From Saccoglossus kowalevskii (taxonomy: Eukaryota > Hemichordata > Enteropneusta > Harrimaniidae), in the NCBI RefSeq assembly GCF_000003605.2, contig NW_003120923.1:291624-355623 (forward strand): a stretch of DNA of 64,000 nt, read 5' to 3'. Each line of letters opens with the position of its first letter. Positions within the stretch are counted from its first letter, which is position 1. The notes under the pieces were generated by a model. That model was not told where the DNA came from. It did not search any database and saw only the letters and a list, made by a program, of their open reading frames with translations. Below, piece after piece: positions 1-12,639 of this stretch. Made by a program: the position numbers and the translations under genes.

Positions 1-1560
1 ACCTATAGTCCAACGTAAACTACAGATGTATTTGAGGTTTTACATCAACATGCGAACCTACCCCATTTAGTAGTCCAAGTCTGTGATGGTTGGCAGGATG
101 TACTTGTGTTGACTAGATTACAAGCTACTGTGAAACAATACTAGTGTTCTCATTCCCCTTGCATGTTCGGATCATATTGTTTCAGTCACCACTGATTTTG
201 TTATTTATTAATGGTATTTAGTGTCCGTCATTCTTAATTAGATTAGATTAAAGTAAAATTAAGAGTGTTATATGTATGAATGTCGCCAGTGTTCTACCTA
301 ACATGCTAAAGATTTGAGTGACACACGTTATTTTTCATTTTACATATTTAATATTTGTGTTGTCTATGGATAGACATACTATTTGTAACTAAAATTTCGT
401 GAGTAATCAGGTAATAAATTGTAATTTTGAGGGAGCGCATATGAATGCATGGAATTGACCATAGGCAGATCTTGTGAAGTAGCAAGTGGATACATGTGAA
501 TGCAGCAACCATTTTGGAAGCCATGAGGTTTCTGGAATCATAGGGTACAAATACAATTTGGACAACGGCAGTTGTTAAGGCCTTCATGAAAGAGTGAAGC
601 GTGGTGACAAGTGGATTCGGCATCATAGCATCGATCAGCCCCCCCCCGGCAACAAAGCTATCACATATTTGGGAACGCTGTATGTGATGGCTGCATTGAT
701 TTGTCTGACAATGTCTTTGTCTGTGGCTCATAGGACGCACTCAGTTGAGTAGTACAGGTATTTGAAAATCGTCGGGTGCCCTTTTTGCAGGGCATTAATG
801 TTTCTACAGCCAACATTGTGTACAACCTTACTGTAGGTAAAGCGTGACTCTTGTATATTGAGTACAATTTGTTTTTGGAAAAACGTTCACTGAATGTGAA
901 CCTCAGTAGTGTCTGAATCCCGCTTTTTGTTTCCTCACCAGGTTTGAGAGGCGATGCGTCTGATCAAACCTCTAAGTAAACTAAGCCAGTGCTTTCTTTG
1001 GATCATTTTTAAATGGTGCTGAATATATTTACAAGGATTACCAGGCGTTACTCCGCCTCAAAGATCACCAATTCATCCTGCGAACAGTTGATAACTTTCC
1101 TTCGTGATTAAAAAAACTAAGATACCAGCTCAAGTGGACGACGCAAATTCCAGTCCCTCTTAAGTGGTGACGGAGTTATACGCAAATATCTCGATTGATT
1201 TGTTTCTAAAAAAAGCCACAGTGAACACCAATGTGCAATTTATTGACCCCACCATGCAGGGTATCAGGGTATTAGTCAAATACGTCTCAACATATATTTC
1301 TGTGATAAGTTAAGGTGATAATTTAATTCCCTGTAATCCCATGCTTCAATTCTAGGAAAACAGGCTTGTAACACTACAATAAAGACTTCCCGTTCTCGAG
1401 GTTGTGAAATTTCGGTTTTTAAGACAAAACCCCTAAAATGCTGATTTTGAAAAGATAATCCAGAAATTTATATTAACAATAATTCATAACAAAATGTATT
1501 ACCTAAGTATGACCCTTTGTACGTCACTGCAATCGTATAATTGTCAAGGCATTGATGATT
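1..1560. other. No gene recognised
   Basis: I see no splice-consistent coding sequence, RNA gene or clear repeat boundary here. The open frames on the minus strand near 348-867 have no domain-like composition and no plausible splice partners. Confidence 0.5.
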
Positions 1561-3627
1561 AAATGTAATCTATACTATGGACGGTATACGTCAATTAAAG
1601 GTCAATCGGAAAAGTAATATGTATATATATAATGTCATCTCTGCACATGTTATTTATTATGTAACCAAAACTGAGGTCAAAACTGTCACAATACAGCTTG
1701 AACCTATGTTCATTATCACGGTGTCCATTTGGATGGAGACATCAGATATTTTAATACGGTTTAACCATAACGTTTTTGTACCAATCTATTTAGACCACTG
1801 TTGACATGATATGCAGTTGATGACGTGTCCCGTGTACATTCACTTTGTCAAATATAAATTGTTCATATGACAGTCTAATTATCTTGTCATTACCGAATGA
1901 ATAAAAATACACAGTAATGAATGACATGAAATAAATTACAGAATAGCGAGAATGTGTTTTGTGCATGGCTTCGTATAAAGAGTATAATATTCATAAGGCT
2001 TTTGAACAGTTAGTGTTAATGTATTTAAGCTATTTTAATCAAATGCCCAATTTCCCTATATAAACGCGATGGACTGGTGATTTCGATCAAAGTCAGTTAC
2101 CATAGTATCCAGAGTAACCAGTAACAATCACTTTAAGATACAATTATTTCGATATAACCAATAGCAAGGTTCCATTAAATTCTGTATTTAACTATTTTTA
2201 ACCATTGCACACTATTTTACAATATATCTATAGGCTGATTTTTCATGAAAGGCAGTTGATGACATTCATCGTGTACGTCCACGTTCTCAATTATGACTAC
2301 GGAAGTTCAATTATTCTGTCAATATTAAGTGAATGATAATATTTTACGAAAATAAAAAAAAATATCTTATTTAGAAATAGATTGACAAGTCAGTAAATCA
2401 TACGTTTGTACATGCTTTTTTTTGTTCAAGTACTCAAACTATTAAATAGGCTTTCAATCATTTGAGGTAATTACTTAGTTTGGAAATCTGAAAAGTGTTG
2501 CTTGTGTTTTGTAATATATCGCAGTAAAACTAAACTGCACAATTTTAGTGAAGCGAACAGAATGGACGTTGTTATGAGTCACGATAAAGGATTCAAGATT
2601 ACTGGTTGCGAAATTCAATGAAACTTGTCATTATATTTTACATTTTTAGAAAAAGTGAAAATCTAGTTTGAACAAGATTGACTCATATGCGCGAACGTTG
2701 TGTATAACCCTGGTCACAAAAAAAAGTAAATAGTATACATTTAGAAATTTGTAGTATGTTGTAGGAAGACTCTGCCTTGCATGTTATGCGTTCACCATGT
2801 TGGGTATCAGATATATATGGAACGTAATTTTAAGTTTTGACGATCAAAAACCTCATCTTCGACATAGGATGCAGAGTTTTCTTTGTCTTTCCAAAATAGT
2901 TCTTATGTCATTATATTACAATGGCTGGACTTAGAGTAAAACACATCTCACATTCAAACACACTCACATAATATGTGGTCAGCTTTTCAGGTAAAAAGAA
3001 CATAGCTCTTCACTGTTCGCAATCTTGCATGCATTCAAAAAAAACTAATATTCGAAATATGAAAATTTAGTAGTTCCATGTAATAACGCAGTGTAGTCAC
3101 AATTTTTATTATTTAATGTCATCTAACAGGTATGATTGGCCATCATAAAATATGCCAACTTCTCAATATGTATATATTTGTGTAAAATTACAATAATCGC
3201 AAGAGTTGTTATTTTGATATATTTATTTGAATAGTTTCGGTGAACTCAGATATCATTTAACACATGAAGGTGGAATACCCAACAGTAGTGTGTCCCTTGT
3301 CGAGGGATGATTATTTTTTTTAATATTAATCGTTCACTCGGTTAAAAAATGAAACTATTAAATGCTATGATATGTTACTTAAGGTTAAATTGTTGATAAT
3401 TTCAAATTCAGCAAATTGAAATATGTCTTCCAGAAGGCGAGGCTCAGTATACCAAGCCAAGCCGTTTGTCCAAATGTGTATTCTAAAAGTTTTTACGTCA
3501 ATTAAAATTTGAGATTTCCTCCGGATAATCGTAATTAAACCACACACACATGCAATAGTTAGCTTGTGACTAATGACGACATATTTGACGGACATGTACA
3601 TTGTACACATGCATGATGTCATAATAT

Positions 3628-3769
3628 AACATTGCCTGTTTGAGTTGTTTTGTGGAATGACACGCCTCTATTCTTGGTATATAAGGTACCATCTAAATTC
3701 TCCATATTCACTCAGCTTTGGTAGTGTTCATAGAAGACTTGTACTTGTTGAACTGGGAACTGAATCAAA
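3628..3769 (+). promoter_or_regulatory. Promoter and 5' UTR exon of lectin gene A
   Basis: A TATA box (TATATAA, 3678-3684) sits about 30 bp before an initiator-like TCACTCA near 3708. A 19-bp block, AACATTGCCTGTTTGAGTT (3628-3646), is identical in gene B at 8920-8938, and the bases just upstream resemble a CRE/ATF site (TGATGTCAT). A non-coding first exon appears to end at 3769 with donor GTAAGT. The UTR intron ends at the CAG before 3993, and the ATG follows at 4019. The transcription start is inferred, not shown. Confidence 0.6.
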
Positions 3770-4018
3770 GTAAGTACCAATAACACGTGTTTATCATACA
3801 ACACTTCAAAATAAATATATCTTCAGTGCAATGAAATCAAATCAATTAAGTACATGTTTACTAAATAATATATTAAAGCTGCAATAATACGTACGTATAG
3901 TTCTGTCAAAATAATATGCCTATCTGGATTGAGTGTTTAGATAACAAAACGCCCAAATAAAATTAGTGACGGTCATTTGTTTCTTTCATCAGGCCATTGA
4001 ACGTCTCACTGGTACAAA

Positions 4019-5205
4019 ATGCTGTTTGTACTGACTCTCCTTGTATTTTTGGCATGTCATATGCCGAATACTGTAAGTTGAATGTTTTGTAAATTGCAAT
4101 ACTCATGTGAATACAATGAATAGATATAAAAATTCATTTCGTCAACACAGTGATCATGTGCATTGTTTTCAGCAGAAGTGTTTGTTTACATACTTTTAGA
4201 CACCTCCCAACAATGTACCTGTTACGAGTACCAAGTCTATTGTAAAAATCCCGATACCAACCAAGGTATGACTTGGAGTGATGCAAATAATTATTGCCAG
4301 GGACTTCCTGGTGGAGTTGGACTTGCTACCATGGACACAGAAGCTACTTTTATTGGCGTAAAACAGTCTATCCCTACTGAGTGGAAAGGCGAAACGTGCA
4401 ACTGGGGTTTCTGGATTGGATTCAAAGATATGAGAGAACTACCGCATGATCCAAGGCACAAAACACATCCAGAATTCTTTTCATGGCACTTTGAAATGTG
4501 TTCTTATTTCGAGAAGTGGGCAGAAGCCCAGCCTAATGATAACGACACTCAAGACCCGGTAGGACAAAACTGCGTTCAGATGTGGTAAGCTAAGTGGTGT
4601 TCTAAATATTAATGCTCACATAATAAATTTCAAGATCAATAACGCTGCATTAGTGTGTTATCCTATGTGTTATTTCGTTAATTACATTTTCATTTTATAA
4701 ATTTCATTTGTCATCATCTTTTCTTCATGGGATTCAAATAAAACATTTTTAGTGTATATCTGATCTTTTAATTTGATTCGCTATATAACCATGCGTATAT
4801 GCTACATGATGTCTGATGTACCAAAACTATTCGTCACAAAGCCTTAAAGTCATAACTAGCCACATACAATCACAATATTAATGCCGTTTTCAAATTTATA
4901 TATACCATTTAATTTAGGTACAGACCACAGATGAGGGGTTCCTATGATGATGAGTACTGTACCGAAAAGAAGGGATTTGTCTGCCAATTAGCTATTGGTA
5001 AGTAACAATATAAAAAAAAACAGTGTTCATACAAGAATGTTGTGAAGATTTTTAGAAATGTGCAAAATTATAATAATAAGAATAAATTCGTTATTATGGA
5101 TACCAATTTGGATATGAATTTAGTATGTTGTTACTGCTACTATGTGGACTGTTTTTAATTATGTACATGTTCTTTTTTTCTGTAGATTGTGCTTGTGCGG
5201 TATAA
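4019..5205 (+). CDS. Secreted C-type lectin, copy A (signal-peptide exon one base short)
   Basis: Coding exons by splice signals: 4019-4072, 4200-4584, 4918-4997, 5186-5205. The lectin domain reads through exons 2-3: a WSDANNYC helix, GLATMDTEAT, the fold marker GFWIGFKDM, WAEAQPNDN, NCVQMW, YDDEYC and KKGFVCQ, ending in DCACAV and a stop. Sugar-site position reads QPN rather than EPN or QPD. Exons 2-4 keep the same frame as copy B. Exon 1 is 54 nt against 55 nt in B: B has GTATTGGTTGGC where A has GTATTTTTGGC. The exons total 539 nt, not a multiple of three, so the signal peptide is out of frame with the lectin domain. This is either a real lesion (pseudogene, or use of a downstream ATG without a leader) or a base-call error in the T run. 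The family assignment is firm; whether the gene is functional is not. Confidence 0.8.
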
Positions 5206-5291
5206 CATGGTCTCCGAATGCAAATTGTATGTACTTCAGTTGAAAGTGTTTTGAACTTAGCAGGTCGGCAATGTTTTTGATTGACCATGGA

Positions 5292-5297
5292 AATAAA
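5292..5297 (+). terminator. Polyadenylation signal of lectin gene A
   Basis: AATAAA lies 87 bp after the stop codon, in the place occupied by an AATAAA downstream of gene B. Confidence 0.5.
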
Positions 5298-6165
5298 AAC
5301 ACGTAATAACACTGATGTTTGTGTTTTTTTTAATATAATGCGGCCTTTACTGTTATTGTAACCAAAATGTACGAACAAAATCTTCTTTTAACAAACACTT
5401 TCGTAGATCTAGTACCAATGAAAATAGCGTCATGACTCAACGTTTGTTACAACGCGAAGCAATACCATATTTGCAGAGCATAGCTTAGACAGTTAATGTG
5501 TATCTGTGGTTTACCTCAGCAGCATACCTCAAATCGTTCTCAGAATAGCACAGCTGTTAGTTTTCTGGGCCTAGCAGTGTTGGCGGCTATTATGCACACA
5601 ACTGATATGGACTTATACGCAAAGAGTATTTTGAATGACGAAAGACTACAATATGAAATTTTCCACAGAGGTGTATCAAGATGATAATTTGCTCAATTCC
5701 AATGTGTCAAGAAATATTTGTACAAGTAAGACAATTTATGTCTGTTTGTCTATCTGCATTCCCATACAACTCAAAATCATCATGACTGTCACCAGTCTGA
5801 GATACAACTAAACGTATGAAAGTATTCTATTCGGCTATATACGAGCAATCACTGAGGTGATTGATGCCCAAATTATATTTAACTCAGTCGCTGCAGGCGC
5901 ACTCCTTTTCCCATGATTACACAAGAGAGCAAAATAATACGTTACATCCCACAATGCAACTTTACGAGGACAGTTACTTAAGTCAGAGCGAGAATTAGAG
6001 TACAGTCGAAACATGACAGAATAGACGATCAACGAGAGAGTTGGGCCGAAGACCGAGTGGACGGCGGATCGGTTCAGTACGGCATAACACTCAGTGTTGA
6101 TGTACAATTAGGCCTCTGAACGTGCAACTCTGTATGTGTGTTGAATTATAAATGATGTAAACGAC

Positions 6166-6500
6166 TTGTGTCAATATTGTTGAGCAGTTAAAATATCACA
6201 TGTGCGATCCCCAGAAAGTACCCTCAAAGCCAAGTAACACACCCTAAATTAAACCCAGACAGCGTCAGTTATTTTCCCTTGACAACGAACCACATTCACC
6301 CAAAGTGAGTGTACTCAAAATGAGGAAAACGACATGCAGTTACTTGTGTAAATATTGTTGAGTAGTTAAAATATCACATGTGCGATCCCCAGAAAGTACC
6401 CCCAAAGCCAAGCAACATACCCCAAATTCAACCCAGACAGCGTCAGTTATTTTCTCTTGACGACGAACCACATTCACCCAAAACCCGAGTACAAGCCCCG
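6166..6500. repeat. Direct tandem repeat, two copies, period about 178 bp
   Basis: The block beginning near 6187 with GTTAAAATATCACATGTGCG recurs at 6365. Homology covers roughly 150 bp with scattered mismatches, including CAGACAGCGTCAGTTATTTT and CCACATTCACCCAAA. No coding potential is seen. It lies at the junction between duplication units A and B. Confidence 0.85.
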
Positions 6501-8919
6501 AGAACACGACGACAATGACAGTGGATTCAATATCATCAAAACTAGTACGGATGCTACACAATTAAATGTCAATCGGGAATGTGCAACATTGGAATAATTT
6601 CAACTCTGTTTTTTGTATGAGTCCATTCGATTGTAATTATCAGATATTTTAACGCGGCTTTTGCATATCAACCATACCATGTACGTGTTCCCCACCATTT
6701 TGACCAATGTTAAGATGATATGAAGTTGATGACGTGTACCCTGTATCCCCACGCTGTCAAATATACATAATGACATCCTCATTATATTGTCATTACCGGG
6801 TGAAATAAATAAATGGCAGGAAAATTGAGTAAGTCAGGATATAAAGAGTGTATTGGATGTATCGTTCCAGTCACATATTCATCAGGGCTTTAAACAATTT
6901 GTGTTAATTTATTTAAAATCATTTTAACCAAATGCCCATTTACTCTATAAAAACAAAATAATGTTTTGGTCAAAGACAATTAAAATTAGTATTACCAGCA
7001 TGACCAGTAAAAACACTTAAATTGAAGACACAATTTTTTTATATAAAAAAGTTTCAATCAAATTCATACTAGTATAAACCATCCATCAATAACGCTATTT
7101 TGAGGTACAAATTATAAGTTGACCTTTTGTGAATGGCAGTTATTGGCATGCATCGTGTACGTTCACGTTTTCAATCACGGTGTACGGCAGTACAATTATA
7201 CTGTCATTAACAAATGATCGATGCATATTTTCCTAAAATACAATGGCTTATTCATAAATAAAATGCCAAGTCAGTAAATCATGTTTTGTACGGCGTAAAA
7301 TGGTTTTGTTCAAGCACTCAAACTATTAAATGGTGTTTGAAATTTTACTCGTAATTGTTAAGATGAATTTGAAATTGCCTTTTTGACACCAGTTTTGAAA
7401 ATGACTTTTTTTTTAATTTTTATTTTAAAATTCATTTTTTCGCCTCTTCTTCTTGGCCTGTAAACCAAATCAATGGAAAATTGTCATTCTAACAACGCTA
7501 TAATGATCAATACGTGTTTGTCATATATAAGATTCGTGTAGGTATTAATAGCTACGAACGACTGTCTTACATTTCAGAAAACTAGATTGCACTCTAGATT
7601 TGGGACACACGGACCTGAACGAAACTCAATAGGAACGATTTAATAAAATCCACATGCATGTACAATCCTGAACGAATAAAATAATATTTTTGATGGAATA
7701 AATAGAAGCACCAATGTCGGTATACGACGTCAACATGTTTTGTAATACCGGGAAAAGTAATCAGCGCTAGCTACGTACACTGTGCGATGACTACGTTTGG
7801 ACGACCGATATAATCGTTCTTTCCATAATTATTCTCTTATTACAAATAGTCACTTAAAACATAACTCAACCCAAGTACTGCAAGATATTTTGTTGAGTGG
7901 AAAATATTACAGTTGTTAAATTAAATGTAATTCTCTTAGAAAAATGGCGACAACGGTTAATCAGCTGTTTGCAGATATATCATAATCTAAGTGCGCAAGC
8001 GCAGGAACCTAATATGACACCTTTGGCCGCTGTGAAGTAAACACGCGAATATATCGACCGCTAAATTCGCGAATCTGATTGGCTGATAAGGCTATGACGT
8101 ATAGTAATAAGGAATGTGCACATTTAGTAGTTTTGTATGATAACGCAAGTAGTTAAACATGTTCATAATTTAATTCCATGTAACATATATGGTTGACAAT
8201 CACAGACTATTCAATAAGTCGGTGATTTAAAATTACAATAATTGAAGAGTTGTTATTTTGATGTATTTATTCGAATAGTTTCGTTATGTTCAGATATTAT
8301 TTACTATTTGAAGGTGTTGTGTTCAGTTGCCACTTCTTATTAAATGCGTGTAGACACAGGTTCTCTTTACCCAAATATTTGTATTCATGTTACCAATGTG
8401 ACCCTGATAATATATCAATGCTTCCTTGACCAGTTGATGCATCAGTTTGGTATCGAACGGAACAACAGCCATTCCGGTGATATATAATACTAATAATATT
8501 AAACCGTGTACAGTTTCACATTTGAATTGAAACTATTGTTGATTACAAAGCCCGTTCATCGATGTTGCTGGATGACTATATTTGGTTATATTATTCGTTA
8601 AGTCGTTTACAAAATATAACTTGTTAATTTAATAATAATTAAATAGGTGATTATTGACACTGGCAAATTCAACAAGTTGAAATATATCGTCCAGAGTAGG
8701 AAGTTTAGTAGAATACATAGTCCAGTCATTTATATAAAACTGCATGTTTTACGTGACAATACTGTATTTACGACAATTAGGATTTACCATTACCTCCAAA
8801 TAATCATAATTATACCACGCGTACTGTAGATGAAATATGAATACTATTTTCATCATGTGACTAATCACGCCATACCTGGGCGGACATGCATATTGTATTC
8901 ATGCATAACGTCACAATGC

Positions 8920-9049
8920 AACATTGCCTGTTTGAGTTAATTTGTGAAAATTACATTTATTTTTGGTCTATAAAATGCCATCAAAATTGTCCATATTCAC
9001 TCAGCTTTTGCGGTGCTCAGAAAATACCTGAACTGAAAACTGAACCGAA
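8920..9049 (+). promoter_or_regulatory. Promoter and 5' UTR exon of lectin gene B
   Basis: A TATA box (TATAAAA, 8969-8975) precedes a conserved CATATTCACTCAGCTTT start region. The 19-bp block shared with gene A is at 8920-8938, with AACGTCAC just upstream. The leader exon ends at 9049 in CCGAA before donor GTAAGTACC, the same donor context as gene A. The UTR intron is about 1.05 kb. Confidence 0.6.
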
Positions 9050-10131
9050 GTAAGTACCAATATATTATTATATCATATTAATTATATTATATATATTCTC
9101 ATTGCAACGAAATCAAATCAATTACATATGTTCGGTGCATGATGGTAATAATTAAATCTACAGAAACGGTTTTACCTAACGATTGCTGGTAGTCAATTCG
9201 ACACCTTTAGCCACCATTGTAACGTACAATGACGACATATGTTACAAAGCCTACCTGCAAAATAAACCATTGTTGGAAATAGAAACAAAAACATACAGAA
9301 TCATTATCAACGGGTTCCATCTTGCAATTATCGTCGAAATAGTAATGACATTTTATTTTTAATATTCTTTTTTTACGTAAAAAGCTCAAATCTATTATTC
9401 TTTCAGAATTATGATCATTGAAACTAGCATTAGATAAATGGCTCAGCATTTCGTGCATTTTGAAACAGCAACATAATTGATCTATAAATAACGAAATTGG
9501 TCAAATTTAATGACATTTTAGCTCAGTAGATCTTAGGGACTATGCAAAAAATGAAAAATAAATATACGGAACATAGCCGGGCTGCAAATATGGCATAACA
9601 ACCATTTTGAACGACGGTCGATGAATATTAAACACGCACCGCGGTAAGTTACAATTTGACATGATTACACCACTAATTGTTGTGAAAAAGGGAAAATAAT
9701 ATGTAATAGGATTAAGTATTCTCTAAATTGAATTTTAGACTGTGTCATTTTTTAAGTAGTTGAGGTATTGTATGTGGAAATAAAAGTCTCAGGGACACCC
9801 ATGATTGTGAGTTATAAGTCACTGCTATAAGGCATCTAAGATGTCATGCTTTAAAATATCATACGACAATGCAAACCAAATCCCTTGTTAGTAATTTTAA
9901 CAAAATGTGCTTAGTTCTTTCTAAAAAAACAGTGCATGCCACAAATGTACTAATTACTGAAGTCATTTATTTAGTATTTAAACGCATATTTACTAAAACA
10001 TTTGAATAAATAATGAATGTGTCAACAATAAAATTACTTGAAAATCCTGTATTATAATGCTGAAAGCAGTGCTTGGTCGACCATATATTTGTTTCAATCA
10101 GCAGGGCCTTGGACCTCCCACCGATATCAAA

Positions 10132-11428
10132 ATGCTGTTTGTACTGACTCTCCTTGTATTGGTTGGCATGTCATATGCCGAATATTGTGAGTTGGATGTT
10201 TATTAAAGTTATTAAAGTAAATGTTGTTGCAAATACAATAAACAGAAAACTGTATATTTTTGAAAGATGGATACCATTTACATTTTTTAGAGCAAAAGTG
10301 CTTGTAAGACATGTGTTCACAATTTATGTCGGTGCCTTATATTGTACAATCTTCTAGATAGCACCAAACACCAAGAATGTACCTGTTACGAGTACCGAGT
10401 CTATTGTAAAAATCCTGATACTAACCAAGGTATGTCTTGGAAAGATGCAAATGAGTATTGCTTGGGACTCCCCGGTGGTGTTGGTCTCGCTGTCATGAAC
10501 ACGGAAGACACTTATATAGGCGTAAAGCAAGCTGTCCCCACTGAGTGGAAGGGCCAACCATGCAACTGGGGTTTCTGGATTGGATTCAAAGATATGAGGG
10601 ATTCACCGGATCATCCAAGTCACAAAACACACCCGGAGTATTTTACCTGGACACGGGAAGTGTGTTCTTATTTTGAGAAATGGGCAGAGGAACAGCCTAA
10701 TGATAACCATAGTGACGATCCAAACGGACAAAACTGTGTTCAGATGTGGTAAGATAGGTGTTGCTGATGTATTCGTGTGATCTTCTAAATTATTAATATT
10801 TTCTGTCAGTCACATATTTCTCTTAATTCCATGATTTATCTTACTATCTGGTCTTAGTACGGAACGTATTTAAGTGTGACTCGCTATTTATAACGTACGC
10901 ACTCGAATCTTTGTAGAAAAATATAGTTCAAACCTACCTACACATTGAAATATCGACGTACTTTTTCAGCCAAAATGTCAAAGCTCTTTTGAATTGGCCA
11001 ATCGAAATAATTAATTTGTCTTACATAATATAAAGATATTGACAATTATTACACGGTACTGTAAGCAACTCACTGACAGTATTTGTATAGTACTGTTGAC
11101 AACCACATTCCATCATAATACTAATATAGTATTCAACTTCATATATATAGGTATAGACCACAGATGAGAGGTGCTTACGATGATGAGTACTGTTCAGATA
11201 AGAAGGGTTTCATCTGCCAAATAGATATAGGTAAATATGTCACATTAATGTTCATAACATTTCCAGTATTTGGTTACGAAATGTATATTAAATTCCAGTT
11301 AAACTATGCAAATTATCATTTAGTTATTTGAATATTAATTTTATTAATTGTATACATGAGTGTTTTACAATCAGATACATGTTTTCTGATTATACTGTAT
11401 TCCCTTTTTCGTAGGTTGTGACTGTTAA
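10132..11428 (+). CDS. Secreted C-type lectin, copy B (intact)
   Basis: Coding exons 10132-10186, 10358-10748, 11151-11230 and 11415-11428 total 540 nt, or 179 residues plus stop. Introns are in phases 1, 2 and 1. Residues 1-17 (MLFVLTLLVLVGMSYAE) form a typical signal peptide. The mature protein opens with ECTCYEYRVYC, then a single lectin domain: WKDANEYC, GGVGLAVMNTED, GFWIGFKDM, WAEEQPNDN, NCVQMWYR, YDDEYC and KKGFICQ, with a tiny last exon adding GCDC. The conserved cysteines and hydrophobic core are present. The calcium-site motif is QPN, and YDDE stands where many members have WND, so sugar specificity cannot be read off. The protein is predicted secreted and monomeric in domain layout. 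AATAAA follows at 11528. It is an intact paralogue of the gene 5 kb upstream. Confidence 0.88.
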
Positions 11429-11527
11429 CCTTATTCCTGGATACAACTATGTGTGTATCGCAGTATACCAGCTGATTACCTTCCAACGTATATGACTGGC
11501 GATGGTGTGATTGGCCGTAATAATAAC

Positions 11528-11533
11528 AATAAA
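11528..11533 (+). terminator. Polyadenylation signal of lectin gene B
   Basis: AATAAA lies 100 bp past the TAA stop, in the same context as for gene A. Confidence 0.5.
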
Positions 11534-11723
11534 AATACTAATATGTAATGACATTAATGCTTGTTTTCTTTGTTGTTATGTATCATTTTATGTAATTGTC
11601 CATATACCACACACATGTCTATCACCGATCTGTGAGAAATTATAACTATGTATGCAGCTGCGTATTTAGATATATGATTTCTAATATTAAATATATAGTT
11701 ACTCTGTAGAATGGCCAACGCTG

Positions 11724-12635
11724 ATTGGCGATTCGCTTCGCTCAAAAAACAAACAATATCTTTTCGGTTGTTGCCATGGTATGACATGAGCTTGAAGCTA
11801 ATGTCGGTTTAAAATTAAAACAGGACCCCATGTACCAAGTTCGCAAAGAGCATTCAGTCTTCAGAAGTCACAATATTATTACTATTATTACATTATTACC
11901 AACGCGTACTTTGCTGTTATGTTATTATATTCACGCAAGTTAACCAGTTAACTTAGATTTCGATAAGATGACTTACTTTTTTACTTCAAGACCGTTTTGC
12001 GATTGTATTTTCTTTGTAACCCTACTAAAGCTGGGTAGAGTCAGCTGTGCCCGATGTTTTAGAATTGTAGAAAGAGATACATTTTACGCGAAGCTATACA
12101 AAAATCAGTTTTTTGGCTGTTGCCATGACAACGGAGGGCCAGGATCTTTTTACAGATTGTATCACCCAACTGGAAAGACGGTATGACTTGTCCATCAAGT
12201 ATAAACAAAATAGGTGCAGTCTAAAAGAACACAAAAGAGTTAAAAATCCGTTCCTCAGTTTCCCCAACTTTGAGGTCATATATCCCGGTAATAGAAAAAG
12301 ATATCAAAAAATACAAATACTAACTTTGTACCCAAATTCAAGTTGGGTAGAATGAGCTGTGTTAGCGGTTTTAATTCTAAAATTGTAGGAGATACATTTG
12401 GCGGAAAGCTATTTAAAAACCGGCTATAGCTAAGCAACGTTTTGCAGGAATTTGTTTACAGATTATACCATCTAACTAGAGTGAAGATGTTACCTGCCTG
12501 CCAAGTTTGAGAGAAATCGGCCCAGCCCAAAGAAATCACAGACGAATTGTTACGGGAAGACACTGTAACACCCCCTCCCACACCCACACACAACGGTGAT
12601 TTTAAGGGCAATTCTAGCGGAGCGGGTCGCCCAGA
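11724..12635. mobile_element. Nonautonomous inverted-repeat element, copy 1
   Basis: The left end TTGGCGATTCGCTTCGCTC is matched in inverse at the right end (CTAGCGGAGCGGGTCGCCC, near 12613-12632). The interior has at least two diverged subrepeats of about 315 bp, each with a GGGTAGA...AGCTGTG segment (about 12033 and 12345), AGATACATTT, and a late CTGCCAAGTTTGAGAGAAATC. The same design with the same ends occurs at 30979-32001. No transposase frame is present. I see no target-site duplication. Confidence 0.65.
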
Positions 12636-12639
12636 ATTA

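Larger units (their letters stand above)
1570..5400 (+). repeat. Tandem duplication unit A, with lectin gene A
   Basis: This stretch aligns by eye with 6550-11560 in the same orientation. Matching landmarks include GATGACGTGT blocks (about 1820 and 6730), a GTGTACGTYCACGTT block (about 2273 and 7158), GAGTTGTTATTTTGAT (about 3203 and 8245), the proximal promoter, and all exons of the lectin gene. The similarity covers promoter, introns and far upstream DNA, so this is a segmental tandem duplication and not retroposition. Unit A is shorter than unit B, mainly because B has a longer 5' UTR intron and extra upstream DNA. Edges are approximate. Confidence 0.75.
6550..11560 (+). repeat. Tandem duplication unit B, with lectin gene B
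   Basis: This is the second copy of the segment at 1570-5400. It starts with an ATTAAATGTCAATCGG-like block matching about 1595 and ends after the poly(A) signal of gene B. It is longer than unit A because of DNA at about 7380-8120 and in the 5' UTR intron (9050-10101). Divergence outside exons is substantial, so the duplication is not recent. Edges are approximate. Confidence 0.75.
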
